Shown here in pieces: positions 24,626-34,150 of a DNA stretch of 64,000 nucleotides. Under the pieces are notes generated by a model, which was given only the letters and a program-made list of their open reading frames with translations, had not been told where the DNA came from and made no database searches. Numbering within the stretch: the stretch's first letter is position 1; every line of letters starts with the position of its first letter. The DNA is taken from assembly GCF_011751075.1 (NCBI RefSeq), contig NZ_JAALLN010000007.1, positions 202,366 through 266,365 on the forward strand. The letters are read 5' to 3'. The DNA is from Flavobacterium poyangense (GTDB lineage Bacteria > Bacteroidota > Bacteroidia > Flavobacteriales > Flavobacteriaceae). The translations under genes and the position numbers were made by a program.

Positions 24626-27418
24626 ATGACTAATTTACAAAAGACCGTATTCACTTTTGGCAGTAAAAAAGCTCAGGGTGATGCGTCAATGAAGGACTTG
24701 CTGGGTGGAAAGGGGGCTAATCTCTGCGAAATGAATCTTATTGGAATGCCGGTTCCTCCCGGTTTTACGATTACCACAGAAATGTGCAAATTGTACAATA
24801 CTGAAGGCAAAGAAGCCGTTTTGGCTCAAATTAAAGAGGAAGTTCAGTTAGCTATGGTGCAAATTGAAGAACAAATGAACAGCAAGTTTGGGGATAACAT
24901 CAACCCATGTCTGGTTTCTGTACGTTCCGGTTCCCGAGCATCAATGCCCGGAATGATGGATACTATTCTGAATTTGGGTTTAAATGACACAGTGGTAGAA
25001 GGACTGATCGAAAAAACCGGAAACCCACGTTTTGTATGGGATTCGTACCGAAGATTTATCCAGATGTACAGTGAAGTGGTTATGGGCATGAAACCAAAAA
25101 GCAAAGAAGATGAAGACCCATTTGAAGAAATTATAGACCACTTAAAACACGAAAAAGGAGTTAAATTAGATAGTGAATTTACGGCAGAACATTTCAAAGA
25201 GATGGTTTCCTTGTTTAAAGCCGCTGTAAAACAATCCACCGCCCAAGATTTCCCAACTGACCCATGGGAACAACTTTGGGGAGCCGTTATCGCTGTATTT
25301 GATAGCTGGACAAACGAACGTGCAGTATATTACCGTCGATTAAATCATATTCCGGACGATTGGGGTACTGCGGTCAACATACAAGCTATGGTATTTGGTA
25401 ATATGGGTGAAAATTCCGCTACAGGAGTTGCTTTTACGCGTGATTCGAGTACAGGTGAGAATCTTTTTAATGGAGAATATCTTATCAATGCACAAGGAGA
25501 AGATGTGGTGGCCGGGATTCGTACTCCACAACAAATCACACTGGAAGGTTCCAGACAATGGGCTGCTGTGGCCGGTATTACGGAAGAAGTACGCGTTCAA
25601 AAATTTCCATCGCTTGAAGAAACGATGCCCGAAATTTTTAACGAATTGATTGCGATACAGAAAAAATTAGAGCTTCATTATAAAGACATGCAGGATATAG
25701 AGTTTACTATTCAGGAAGGTAAACTTTGGATGTTACAGACCAGAAATGCAAAAAGAACTGGCGCAGCCATGGTACGTATTGCAATTGACATGTACAACGA
25801 AGGTCTTTTAGAGGAAGAAGAAGCATTGCTAAGGGTTGATCCTAATAAATTAGACGAGCTTTTGCATCCGGTTTTTGACCCAAAAAGTTTAAGCCAAGCA
25901 TCAGTATTAGCGCAAGGATTACCCGCTTCACCGGGAGCAGCAAGCGGACAAATTGTCTTTTTTGCTGATGATGCTGAGCAATGGTCTGAGGACAATCGTA
26001 ATGTTATTTTGGTTCGAATTGAAACTTCGCCCGAAGACCTCAAAGGAATGGCAGTCGCTCAGGGAATTCTGACTGCCCGTGGCGGTATGACTTCACACGC
26101 TGCGGTTGTAGCCCGTGGAATGGGGAAATGTTGTGTATCGGGAGCAGAACGTCTTCAGATAGATTATAAAAACCGAACGTTATCTATTGGTGATCTGATA
26201 CTAAAAGAAGGAGATTGGATTTCATTAAATGGTTCAACAGGTAAAATTTACAAAGGAAAAATTGAAACTACAGCAGCGGTATTAAATGATGATTTTGATA
26301 CCTTAATGGCAATGGCAGACAAATATGCTACAATGAAGGTTCGAACCAATGCTGATACACCAAAAGATGCAGAGGTTGCCCGTCGTTTCGGAGCACAAGG
26401 AATTGGACTGTGCCGAACAGAGCATATGTTCTTTGAAGAAGATAAAATTTTAGCGATGCGCGAAATGATTCTTTCCGAAGATGAAGCCGGTCGCCGCAAA
26501 GCACTGGCAAAACTTTTACCAATGCAACGCAAAGATTTAGAAGGAATTTTCGAGGCCATGAACGGACTTCCGGTAACGATTCGATTATTGGATCCGCCTT
26601 TGCATGAATTTGTTCCTCATGAGATTGAAAATCAAAAAGAAATGGCAGAAGAAATGCGTATTTCGATCCAATCAATTCAGGAAAAAATTGCTTCGATGCA
26701 TGAGTTCAACCCAATGTTAGGACACCGTGGATGCCGTTTAGGAAATACCTATCCGGAAATTTCAGAAATGCAAACAAGAGCCATTTTAGAAGCGGCAATA
26801 AATCTCAAAAAGCTTGGCATTAAAGCCGTTCCTGAAATTATGATACCCCTTACGGGAACTCTCGCTGAAATGCAGATGCAAAAACAAATTGTTACTCAGA
26901 CTGCCGAGAAGGTTTTTGAAGAACAAGGAGATACTATTACTTATTCAGTAGGAACCATGATAGAAGTGCCACGCGCAGCACTTGTTGCGGACAGAATTGC
27001 AGAATCGGCTGAGTTTTTCTCTTTTGGGACTAATGATCTTACGCAGATGACTTTTGGATATTCCCGCGACGATGCTGGTAAATTTCTTCCTTTTTACTTG
27101 GAAAATGGGATTCTAAAAAATGACCCTTTCCAGGTTTTAGACCAAAACGGAGTGGGGCAGCTGATCAAAATCGCTGCAGAAAAAGGTCTGGCTACACGTC
27201 CCGATCTTAAAATTGGAATTTGTGGTGAACATGGAGGCGAACCGTCTTCGATAGAATTCTGTCATTTGGTAGGAATGAATTACGTGAGTTGTTCGCCATT
27301 CCGAGTGCCTATAGCTCGTCTGGCTGCTGCTCAGGCTGCCATCAAAGAAAATAAACAAGCACTTAACAAAGCATTGAGTAATGTTAAAAAAAAAGAGGTG
27401 GAATTAGCTGATTTGTAG
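24626..27418 (+). CDS. ppdK: Pyruvate, phosphate dikinase
   Basis: A 930-residue, full-length PPDK that interconverts pyruvate + ATP + Pi and PEP + AMP + PPi in the cytoplasm. The order is an N-terminal ATP-grasp domain (LGGKGANLCEMN near residue 28, VSVRSGSRASMPGMMDTILN near 96), a central phosphohistidine domain with His491 in GGMTSHAAVVARGMG, and a TIM-barrel PEP/pyruvate domain with catalytic Cys866 in GICGEHGGEPSS. All expected catalytic residues are present. It is a single-gene unit between two terminators. Bacteroidota commonly use it for gluconeogenic PEP supply. Confidence 0.97.
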   Translation: MTNLQKTVFTFGSKKAQGDASMKDLLGGKGANLCEMNLIGMPVPPGFTITTEMCKLYNTEGKEAVLAQIKEEVQLAMVQIEEQMNSKFGDNINPCLVSVRSGSRASMPGMMDTILNLGLNDTVVEGLIEKTGNPRFVWDSYRRFIQMYSEVVMGMKPKSKEDEDPFEEIIDHLKHEKGVKLDSEFTAEHFKEMVSLFKAAVKQSTAQDFPTDPWEQLWGAVIAVFDSWTNERAVYYRRLNHIPDDWGTAVNIQAMVFGNMGENSATGVAFTRDSSTGENLFNGEYLINAQGEDVVAGIRTPQQITLEGSRQWAAVAGITEEVRVQKFPSLEETMPEIFNELIAIQKKLELHYKDMQDIEFTIQEGKLWMLQTRNAKRTGAAMVRIAIDMYNEGLLEEEEALLRVDPNKLDELLHPVFDPKSLSQASVLAQGLPASPGAASGQIVFFADDAEQWSEDNRNVILVRIETSPEDLKGMAVAQGILTARGGMTSHAAVVARGMGKCCVSGAERLQIDYKNRTLSIGDLILKEGDWISLNGSTGKIYKGKIETTAAVLNDDFDTLMAMADKYATMKVRTNADTPKDAEVARRFGAQGIGLCRTEHMFFEEDKILAMREMILSEDEAGRRKALAKLLPMQRKDLEGIFEAMNGLPVTIRLLDPPLHEFVPHEIENQKEMAEEMRISIQSIQEKIASMHEFNPMLGHRGCRLGNTYPEISEMQTRAILEAAINLKKLGIKAVPEIMIPLTGTLAEMQMQKQIVTQTAEKVFEEQGDTITYSVGTMIEVPRAALVADRIAESAEFFSFGTNDLTQMTFGYSRDDAGKFLPFYLENGILKNDPFQVLDQNGVGQLIKIAAEKGLATRPDLKIGICGEHGGEPSSIEFCHLVGMNYVSCSPFRVPIARLAAAQAAIKENKQALNKALSNVKKKEVELADL

Positions 27419-27447
27419 CTAAAGTTTAAACTCTGGTAGTTCACAGG

Positions 27448-27487
27448 AAACAGTTGCAGGTGTAGACTTGCAACTGTTTTTTTTTTT
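27448..27487 (+). terminator. Intrinsic terminator of ppdK
   Basis: Perfect 11-bp stem AAACAGTTGCA (27448-27458) and TGCAACTGTTT (27469-27479), followed by a run of Ts to 27487. Confidence 0.9.
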
Positions 27488-27789
27488 GCAGTAATTGGAA
27501 TGTCGCTAATTGTTGTCGAAATACCTATGTGATTTCTCCTAACTCCGAAAGGATAACTAAACGAGTTCTGTTATTTGATGGTGGAACCCGAACAATAGCG
27601 AATAGATGATGTAAATCGGACCACTAACTTAACTCAAAAGGACTATTTTAGGAAAAATCTTAAGACTTTAAAACTAAGAAAGGAATTATAACTGTCTTTA
27701 TTTTAATGATTTAAGTTTTACACAATTGTTTCATTAACACTTTTTTATAAAAAAAAAGGCTCAAAATTTTAAGGTTAAAAATTTTAATA

Positions 27790-28080
27790 TACTTTTGTTC
27801 TATCAAATTAGTAGAATTAAATATTAAAAAATTACTCTTATTCTTTTTTTCATAGAGCATAAAAAGAATCGTTCAGACGAAATCCGCTAAAGACCAATTC
27901 AATTATTAGTAATCCAAAATAGATAAAAGTGAAAAAACGAATGTGTTGCAAGTAAAAAAAAACCATTTCTGCGGGAACAGAAATGGCGAAGCTTAAAGAA
28001 ATTGTACATCTCTATAAGGCAAGCGGGAATGGAATAAATCCATTTTCGAATCGCCTTATTTATTAAACCAAAACAAAGTA
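27790..28080 (+). promoter_or_regulatory. Promoter and long structured leader of susC
   Basis: A -7 element TACTTTTG (27790-27797) matches TAnnTTTG and predicts a leader of about 275 nt. Two strong hairpins occupy its 3' half. CCATTTCTG (27963-27971) pairs with CAGAAATGG (27978-27986) around a CGGGAA loop. ATAAGGC (28014-28020) pairs with GCCTTAT (28053-28059), enclosing AATGGA (28028-28033) and TCCATT (28039-28044). The heptamer GCGGGAA occurs in both structures. The last stem ends 21 nt before the ATG, so it could control ribosome access. I do not recognise a known riboswitch class. Confidence 0.5.
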
Positions 28081-31000
28081 ATGAAAAAAATAATTAATAG
28101 CTCCATAAGCTTATGCTTTTTGTTGATTTCTATTGGAATCAAAGCTCAGGAGACCAAACCGCTAATCCAGTCCAAACTCGATGGTAAAGTAATAGACGCC
28201 ATCACAAAAGAGCCCGTTATTGGTGCTTCAGTAAATATTAAAGGCACTACACATGGGGTTGTAACTGATTTAGACGGGAAATTTTATTTTCAAACGGGTC
28301 AAAAATTCCCTTATACGCTACTAGTAAGTTATATGGGCTATAAAAAAGTAGAAATTGTTGTCACTGAGAATCCCGTTACCATCGCGCTTACCGAAGAACA
28401 GAATGTCTTATCAGAAGTGGTAGTGACCGCATTGGGAATTTCAAAAGAAAAAAGATCGTTAGGATACACTACCCAGTCTCTTAAAAATAAGGATTTGGCC
28501 AATACAAAAGAAACCAATTTTTTGAATAGTCTAACGGGTAAATTAGCCGGAGTTCGCATCACCAATTCGCAAGGTGATATGGGATCTTCCCGTATCGTTA
28601 TTCGTGGTGAAACTTCGATTGCCGGAAACAATCAGCCACTCTTTGTGGTAGATGGAGTGCCGGTAGACAACTCGCAGTTGAACTTTGGTGGCGCTACCCG
28701 CGATTTTAAAAATGCAATTGCAGATCTAAACCCACAGGATATTGAAACATTAACAGTACTGAAAGGCCCTAATGCTGCGGCTCTTTACGGTTCCCGTGCT
28801 GCGCATGGTGTGGTTTTGATCACCACAAAATCAGGAAAAGGTCAAAAAGGATTGGGCATAAGTTTTAATTCAGGCATAACGATTTCTAAAGTGGCTACCT
28901 TACCTCATTTTCAAAACTCATTCGGGCAAGGGTCAAACGGAAAATTCAGCTTTGTAGATGGTAAAGGAGGCGGTATTAATGATGGAGTTGATGAAAGCTG
29001 GGGTCCTAAATTAGACGGGCGCCTGATTCCACAATTCTATTCAAATGGCGTGGCAGTTCCTTTTGTAGCACATCCTGACAATGTGAAGGATTTCTTCAAT
29101 ACCGGAGTTACTTACGATAATAGTATTTCTGTGGCTAAATCAGATGAAAAATCAGATTTCCGTCTGGGAGTAAACAATCAAAAACAATTGGGAACAGTAC
29201 CTAATAGTGAAGTAAACAAAACCAACTTTACCATCAATACAAATTACCAATTGTCTAAAAGCATTAAAGTAGGGGTATCAGCCAATTATATTGTGACCAC
29301 CGCTCCAACTTTGCCGGGCGGACCTTCGGGTAACCGTGCTGCCGGTGTGATGCTACAGTTTCTTTGGTTCGGACGTCAAGTAGACATCAATGACCTTAAA
29401 AATGACTGGACAAAAAACTGGAACAACAGTTACTACAGCAACCCATACTGGAATGCTAATTACAACACTACCAGCCAGCAACGCAATCGCTTAATAGGGG
29501 ATATCCATTTAGAAGCAAAGATTTTTACCGGACTTGATTTTAAATTCCGCACCGGAGTAGATTATTATAACGATCGCAGAAAATATAGCATTAAATACGG
29601 CACCAATGGAACTCCATTTGGGTCTTATGCCGAAGATGCCTATACCGTACAAGAGAGAAATACAGAGGCCATCTTACAGTATACTAAAAAACTTAATGAT
29701 GATTTTACTTTAGATGCGCTTGGAGGATTCAATGTACGCAACCACAGCGATGCCAACAATTACCAAAAAGCACCTCGTTTAGCTGTGCCTGATTTATATA
29801 CTTTGACCAATTCGCGAGATCCGTTGACATCTTCAAACTCCTTCTCAAAATTGAGAGTATACAGTGGTTATGCTTCAGCACAATTGGGTTATAAAAATTA
29901 TGCTTATTTAAACGTTACGGGACGTAATGATTGGTCGTCGACATTACCTAGCAGTAACCGCTCTTACTTCTATCCTTCTGTAAATGGTAGTTTGGTAGTA
30001 TCCGAAGCCTTTAATCTGAAAAGTAATGCACTCGATTTATTTAAATTGCGTGCAGGCTGGTCGGAGGTAGGTAACGATGCAGATCCGTATCAATTGAATA
30101 CCGTTTACAATTTTCAAAGCGCATTCGACGGGAACCCAATTCTAACCTCTTCACAGAAGAAACTCAATGAGAACCTGAAACCGGAAACAACACGTTCAAC
30201 CGAATTGGGTCTAGAGACTTCTTTTTTCAAAAACAGATTACATCTTGACGTTGCATACTATAACACCAATAGTTTTGATCAGATTCTGGAGATTAAAACA
30301 ACAGCCGCCAGCGGTTATACATCGCAGTTAATCAATGCCGGTAAAATAAACAACCGTGGTATAGAAATACAATTAGACGGAACTCCTATTCAAGGTGAAA
30401 ATTTCAAATGGAACGTTGGTTTAAACTATTCGACCAATAGAAGCAAAGTGGAAATTCTTGACTATGAAGGAAAAATTAAAAACTACACCATAGGCTCTTC
30501 AGGAGGTGTTGATGTATTGGCGTCGGTAGGGCAGGCATATGGAGCACTTTACGGTACAGCATATCAGCGTGATGCGAACGGAAATATTGTAGTAGGTGCC
30601 AATGGTTTGCCAAAAGCCGATCCGCAAAAGAAAGTATTGGGACATTATACACCGGACTATTTAGCCGGGGTTACAAATACTTTGACCTATAAAAACCTTG
30701 AATTGTCATTTCTTGTAGATGCTAGTGTAGGAGGGGAGATTTATTCAGGAACAAACAGAACAGGGATTTATACCGGTGTACTGACAGAAACTCTTCCGGG
30801 CCGTGATGCTGCCAATGGTGGATTAAGTTACTATTATACAGGTAATACAAAAACTTTGCTAAATGGCGGTACTGCTCCAAACGGAGTTCCGGTATATGAT
30901 GATGGGGTTATTTTTAAAGGCGTTTATGCCAACGGGACTCCAAATACTCAGGTAATTAGCGCACAGGAATATTACAAAGCTTCATACAATATCAGCGAGG

Positions 31001-31257
31001 CTTATGTGTACAGTTCTACTTTTGTAAAAATGAGAGAAATAAAACTTACATACAATTTCGACAAGAAGTTCGCTAAAAAATTAGGGTTGGCAGGCGCCAG
31101 TATTACAGCCGCAGGACGTAATTTGTTTTTCATTTACAAAGAGGTTCCAAACATCGATCCTGAATCCGCTTTTAATACCGGAAACGCACAAGGATTGGAA
31201 AGTTTATCCTTGCCAACTACCAAAAATTTTAGCCTTAATGTTAATCTTAAATTTTAA
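28081..31257 (+). CDS. SusC/RagA-family TonB-linked outer-membrane transporter
   Basis: A 1058-residue receptor of typical SusC size. It has a signal peptide (to about KAQ, residue 22), a CarboxypepD_reg domain (LDGKVIDAITKEPVIGASV, GVVTDLDGKFYF), a plug (NFLNSLTGKLAGVRITNS, RIVIRGETSIAGNNQPLFVVDG, IETLTVLKGPNAAALYGSRA) and a long barrel ending in F (NLKF). The LYGSRAAxGVV signature is SusC-specific. It is paired with the SusD-like gene 12 bp downstream; together they import an oligomeric nutrient through the outer membrane. No glycoside hydrolase, protease or sigma/anti-sigma pair lies nearby, so the substrate cannot be inferred. Confidence 0.95.
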   Translation: MKKIINSSISLCFLLISIGIKAQETKPLIQSKLDGKVIDAITKEPVIGASVNIKGTTHGVVTDLDGKFYFQTGQKFPYTLLVSYMGYKKVEIVVTENPVTIALTEEQNVLSEVVVTALGISKEKRSLGYTTQSLKNKDLANTKETNFLNSLTGKLAGVRITNSQGDMGSSRIVIRGETSIAGNNQPLFVVDGVPVDNSQLNFGGATRDFKNAIADLNPQDIETLTVLKGPNAAALYGSRAAHGVVLITTKSGKGQKGLGISFNSGITISKVATLPHFQNSFGQGSNGKFSFVDGKGGGINDGVDESWGPKLDGRLIPQFYSNGVAVPFVAHPDNVKDFFNTGVTYDNSISVAKSDEKSDFRLGVNNQKQLGTVPNSEVNKTNFTINTNYQLSKSIKVGVSANYIVTTAPTLPGGPSGNRAAGVMLQFLWFGRQVDINDLKNDWTKNWNNSYYSNPYWNANYNTTSQQRNRLIGDIHLEAKIFTGLDFKFRTGVDYYNDRRKYSIKYGTNGTPFGSYAEDAYTVQERNTEAILQYTKKLNDDFTLDALGGFNVRNHSDANNYQKAPRLAVPDLYTLTNSRDPLTSSNSFSKLRVYSGYASAQLGYKNYAYLNVTGRNDWSSTLPSSNRSYFYPSVNGSLVVSEAFNLKSNALDLFKLRAGWSEVGNDADPYQLNTVYNFQSAFDGNPILTSSQKKLNENLKPETTRSTELGLETSFFKNRLHLDVAYYNTNSFDQILEIKTTAASGYTSQLINAGKINNRGIEIQLDGTPIQGENFKWNVGLNYSTNRSKVEILDYEGKIKNYTIGSSGGVDVLASVGQAYGALYGTAYQRDANGNIVVGANGLPKADPQKKVLGHYTPDYLAGVTNTLTYKNLELSFLVDASVGGEIYSGTNRTGIYTGVLTETLPGRDAANGGLSYYYTGNTKTLLNGGTAPNGVPVYDDGVIFKGVYANGTPNTQVISAQEYYKASYNISEAYVYSSTFVKMREIKLTYNFDKKFAKKLGLAGASITAAGRNLFFIYKEVPNIDPESAFNTGNAQGLESLSLPTTKNFSLNVNLKF

Positions 31258-31269
31258 AAATACGCAATC

Positions 31270-32694
31270 ATGCTAAAAAGACTATCCTATATATTTTTAT
31301 TTGCATTGACACTAACGTCATGCAGTGATACTTTGGATGATATCAATAAAAATCCAAATGCAACTGAAACACCGGTGGCACCTTTCCTGTTAACAGGAAC
31401 ATTAAAACAAGGCGCGGACTTATATTGGGGTTCAGAAAACAATTTTAATGCGTCATTGTTATTTGTTCAGCATTGGGCAAAAATCCAATATACCGAACCG
31501 GATCGATACGACGTATCTAACAACTCTTTCACTTCATTGTGGAATACAGGCTATTCTACCTTGATCACGGATTTGAATACGATTCTGAATTTTCCGGAGG
31601 AGCAGGCCAATTCAAATTATAAAGGTATTGCTCTGACTTTACGCTCGTGGACTTTTTTACTATTGACCGACGCTTACGGAAGTATACCTTATAAAGAAGC
31701 CGGCTTAAAAGTAACACCGGCCTACAATACACAAAAGGAAGTGTATACTGGCTTGCTTGAAGATCTAAAACGTGCTCAATCTTTATTGGCTACCACAAAT
31801 GGTACAGTAACCGGTGATTTGGCTTATAAAGGCAATATTACAAAATGGAAAAAACTGATAAATTCACTTCGTCTGCGTATAGCGTTGCGAATTGCAGATA
31901 AAGAACCAGCTTTAGCCAAACAAGCAGCGATTGACGCAACAACCGATGCTGCAGGGGTAATTAGCAGCAATAGTGAAATCTTTCAGTTTATTTACACCAG
32001 TTCGCCTCAGCAAAATCCCGCATCAGCTTGGTTTGAAACCCGTGATGATTTTCGTATTTCGAAAACCTTGGTAGACAAACTAAATGAGCTATCCGATCCT
32101 CGTTTACCGGTTTACGCACAATTGCCATCAGATGCAAGCGTAGGGAAGTACGTTGGAGGCGCTAACGGATTGTCAAACAGTGATGCAAATAGTCAGGGTT
32201 TTGCCAAAACTTCAAAACCGGGTACTTACTTTCTGACTTCGTCATCACCGGCGGTACTTGTTTCTTATTCTGAAGTATTGTTTAATCTTTCTGAAGCTGT
32301 AGCCCGTGGTTACATTGCCGGAGATGCAGAGCAACTTTATAAAAATGCAATTACGGCATCATTCAATCAATTTGGGATCAACAATGCAACCGTTATTTCA
32401 GATTATCTCAATCAACCAACAGTAAAATACGATGCAGCCAATTACGCCAAATCGATTGGTACACAAAAATGGATTGCTTTCTTCGGACAAGGACTTGATG
32501 CTTTTACAGAGTGGAGAAGACTTGACTATCCTGTGTTAACAGCTGGTCCCGCTACCGTTTTAGACGGACAGATTCCTTCGCGTTTCTTTTATCCCGGTAC
32601 AGAGCAATCGTTAAATGGTGCTAGTTATCAGGCTGCTATAGTAGGGCAAGGTAAGGACTTACTCACTACAAAGCTATGGTTTGATGCAAAGTAA
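31270..32694 (+). CDS. SusD/RagB-family nutrient-binding lipoprotein (SusD-like_2 type)
   Basis: A 474-residue lipoprotein (lipobox LTSC, Cys17) that would form the lid of the SusC channel. The early DDINKNPNATE, then QHWAKIQYTEPDRYD, and LRSWTFLLLTDAYGSIPYKEAG near residue 120 match the SusD-like_2 branch rather than classical starch-binding SusD. The helical TPR-like core and the C-terminal WIAFFGQGLDAFTEWRRLDYP are also family features. Length is normal. It is co-transcribed with the transporter. Confidence 0.93.
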   Translation: MLKRLSYIFLFALTLTSCSDTLDDINKNPNATETPVAPFLLTGTLKQGADLYWGSENNFNASLLFVQHWAKIQYTEPDRYDVSNNSFTSLWNTGYSTLITDLNTILNFPEEQANSNYKGIALTLRSWTFLLLTDAYGSIPYKEAGLKVTPAYNTQKEVYTGLLEDLKRAQSLLATTNGTVTGDLAYKGNITKWKKLINSLRLRIALRIADKEPALAKQAAIDATTDAAGVISSNSEIFQFIYTSSPQQNPASAWFETRDDFRISKTLVDKLNELSDPRLPVYAQLPSDASVGKYVGGANGLSNSDANSQGFAKTSKPGTYFLTSSSPAVLVSYSEVLFNLSEAVARGYIAGDAEQLYKNAITASFNQFGINNATVISDYLNQPTVKYDAANYAKSIGTQKWIAFFGQGLDAFTEWRRLDYPVLTAGPATVLDGQIPSRFFYPGTEQSLNGASYQAAIVGQGKDLLTTKLWFDAK

Positions 32695-32702
32695 ATTAGG
32701 TT

Positions 32703-32729
32703 TGAATTAATGATATCTAATTCATATTT
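32703..32729 (+). terminator. Weak hairpin with T-run after susD-like gene
   Basis: TGAATTA (32703-32709) pairs with TAATTCA (32718-32724), followed by TATTTTTT. It is AT-rich, so termination is probably leaky. Confidence 0.4.
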
Positions 32730-32817
32730 TTTCTTACCTTTAATTGAGCGAATTAAGTTACAAATAAAATATTAAAATATAAAATTTTATTTTCAGAATA
32801 GTACTGTTAAATAATGC

Positions 32818-32825
32818 TACATTTG
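32818..32825 (+). promoter_or_regulatory. Promoter -7 element of the cold-shock gene
   Basis: TACATTTG matches TAnnTTTG, 24 bp before the ATG at 32850, predicting a short 5' UTR. No clear TTG at the expected -33 position was seen. Confidence 0.45.
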
Positions 32826-32849
32826 TGTATAACAAATAATTATTTTAGC

Positions 32850-33038
32850 ATGGAAGGTACAGTTAAATTCTTCAATGAAGAGAAAGGTTTTGGGTTCATT
32901 ATACCAAAGAATGGTGGAAATGAGGTCTTTGTTCATGTCTCAGGTCTAACCGAAAATATTCGTGAGAACGATGAAGTACGTTATGATGTGGCAGACGGAA
33001 AAAAAGGCCCTAACGCCGTAAACGTTGTTGTAGTATAA
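32850..33038 (+). CDS. Cold-shock domain protein (CspA family)
   Basis: A 62-residue OB-fold nucleic-acid-binding protein. EGTVKFFNEEKGFGFI contains RNP1 (KGFGFI) and VFVHVSGL contains RNP2. The chain ends GPNAVNVVVV, typical of CspA proteins. An upstream in-frame ATG (32814) would add 12 residues not seen in the family, so the MEGTVKFF start is chosen. Expected role: RNA chaperone. It is a single-gene unit with its own promoter and a strong terminator. Confidence 0.96.
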   Translation: MEGTVKFFNEEKGFGFIIPKNGGNEVFVHVSGLTENIRENDEVRYDVADGKKGPNAVNVVVV

Positions 33039-33060
33039 AAAACACTACAAGAAAATGTAA

Positions 33061-33094
33061 AAAAAGCATCTGTCACTGGCAGATGCTTTTTTTA
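33061..33094 (+). terminator. Intrinsic terminator of the cold-shock gene
   Basis: AAAAAGCATCTG (33061-33072) pairs with CAGATGCTTTTT (33080-33091), followed by further Ts. Confidence 0.92.
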
Positions 33095-33325
33095 TTATGT
33101 TTATTTCGACATTAAAACAAAATGCTAATAATCTCAAAAGAAAGGCAGACCATCTCCGAAATTCGAAATTATCTATGATAAATTTCCGGAAATGACATCC
33201 TTAGTTTTTTGTAGTAAGAAAATGCAGGAACTTCAAAAAAAAATTATTGTTATAAAAATTTCTCAACTAACAGCTATTACATAATTTTGCTATAAGTGAA
33301 ATAATTAGCATTTTAATACTGTACT

Positions 33326-34024
33326 ATGAATAATACCTTTTCTACCAATAACCAAATTGGCATGGTATCTAGTTTCTTCGAGCTTGTACATACCGATTTC
33401 AAGGGAGAAACAAATGCGTTATGCTGGTATAGAAATTTGGATGGCGATTTTAAAGAGATTGTAAGCCAACTACGTTTAAAAGAAAATATAACGGAAGTTT
33501 TTCCTAAAGATTTAATTGAACTCCAACTTTCAGAAAAGGGTAGTATAGCCAGAGAAATAATCTTAAACGATTTACAATTATTAACAGATTATGGAGCTTC
33601 ACCCTCTCTGAACTTACTAAAGTGTTATGAGCGTGATGATGAATTTGATTTCATATCGACTGATGTGTATTCGTTTCACGTTGATCGTTCACCCATTGCA
33701 ACTGATACTTTTTTATGTACTTATCATGGAGCCGCGAGCGATATTGTTTCTAATTCGCAAGCAAAGCAGAAAATTCTAATTCCGGAAGTACGAGCAAAAT
33801 TAAAAGAGCTGCATGATGGACCACCAGAAGAATTCGAAAACTTTTTAATCGAAAATTACTTTGATTTGCACTATCAGTTACAAGAGAATGCAGAACCTAT
33901 TAATTTAGGACAAATGCATCTTTGGCGTCTGGCTGTCGATCACCCGAAACAAAAAGTGTTACCTTGTATTCACAGAGCACCCGTTGAAAATGAAGGAGAA
34001 TATCGCTTGTTGTTGATTTGTTAA
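33326..34024 (+). CDS. DUF1826-like protein
   Basis: A 232-residue soluble protein. The segment VYSFHVDRSPIATDTFLCTYHG near residues 117-138 and the C-terminal VLPCIHRAPVENEGEYRLLL resemble DUF1826, which has conserved H-x-D and HR(S/A)P motifs. The conserved His/Asp pattern hints at a cupin-like or dioxygenase-like metal site, but no activity is established to my knowledge. A -7 element TAATTTTG (33282-33289) lies 36 bp before the ATG. It stands alone between the cold-shock gene and an AraC regulator. Confidence 0.6.
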   Translation: MNNTFSTNNQIGMVSSFFELVHTDFKGETNALCWYRNLDGDFKEIVSQLRLKENITEVFPKDLIELQLSEKGSIAREIILNDLQLLTDYGASPSLNLLKCYERDDEFDFISTDVYSFHVDRSPIATDTFLCTYHGAASDIVSNSQAKQKILIPEVRAKLKELHDGPPEEFENFLIENYFDLHYQLQENAEPINLGQMHLWRLAVDHPKQKVLPCIHRAPVENEGEYRLLLIC

Positions 34025-34150
34025 AGTCCAGAAATGCTACGAGAGGCACAAAATTCATTTATTTAAATAATAAAAGTGTTAAATAAATTCGTCTCCTTTT
34101 TGCAACAAATAAGTAAATTTGACCATTATCATAATGTTTAAAATTTTACT

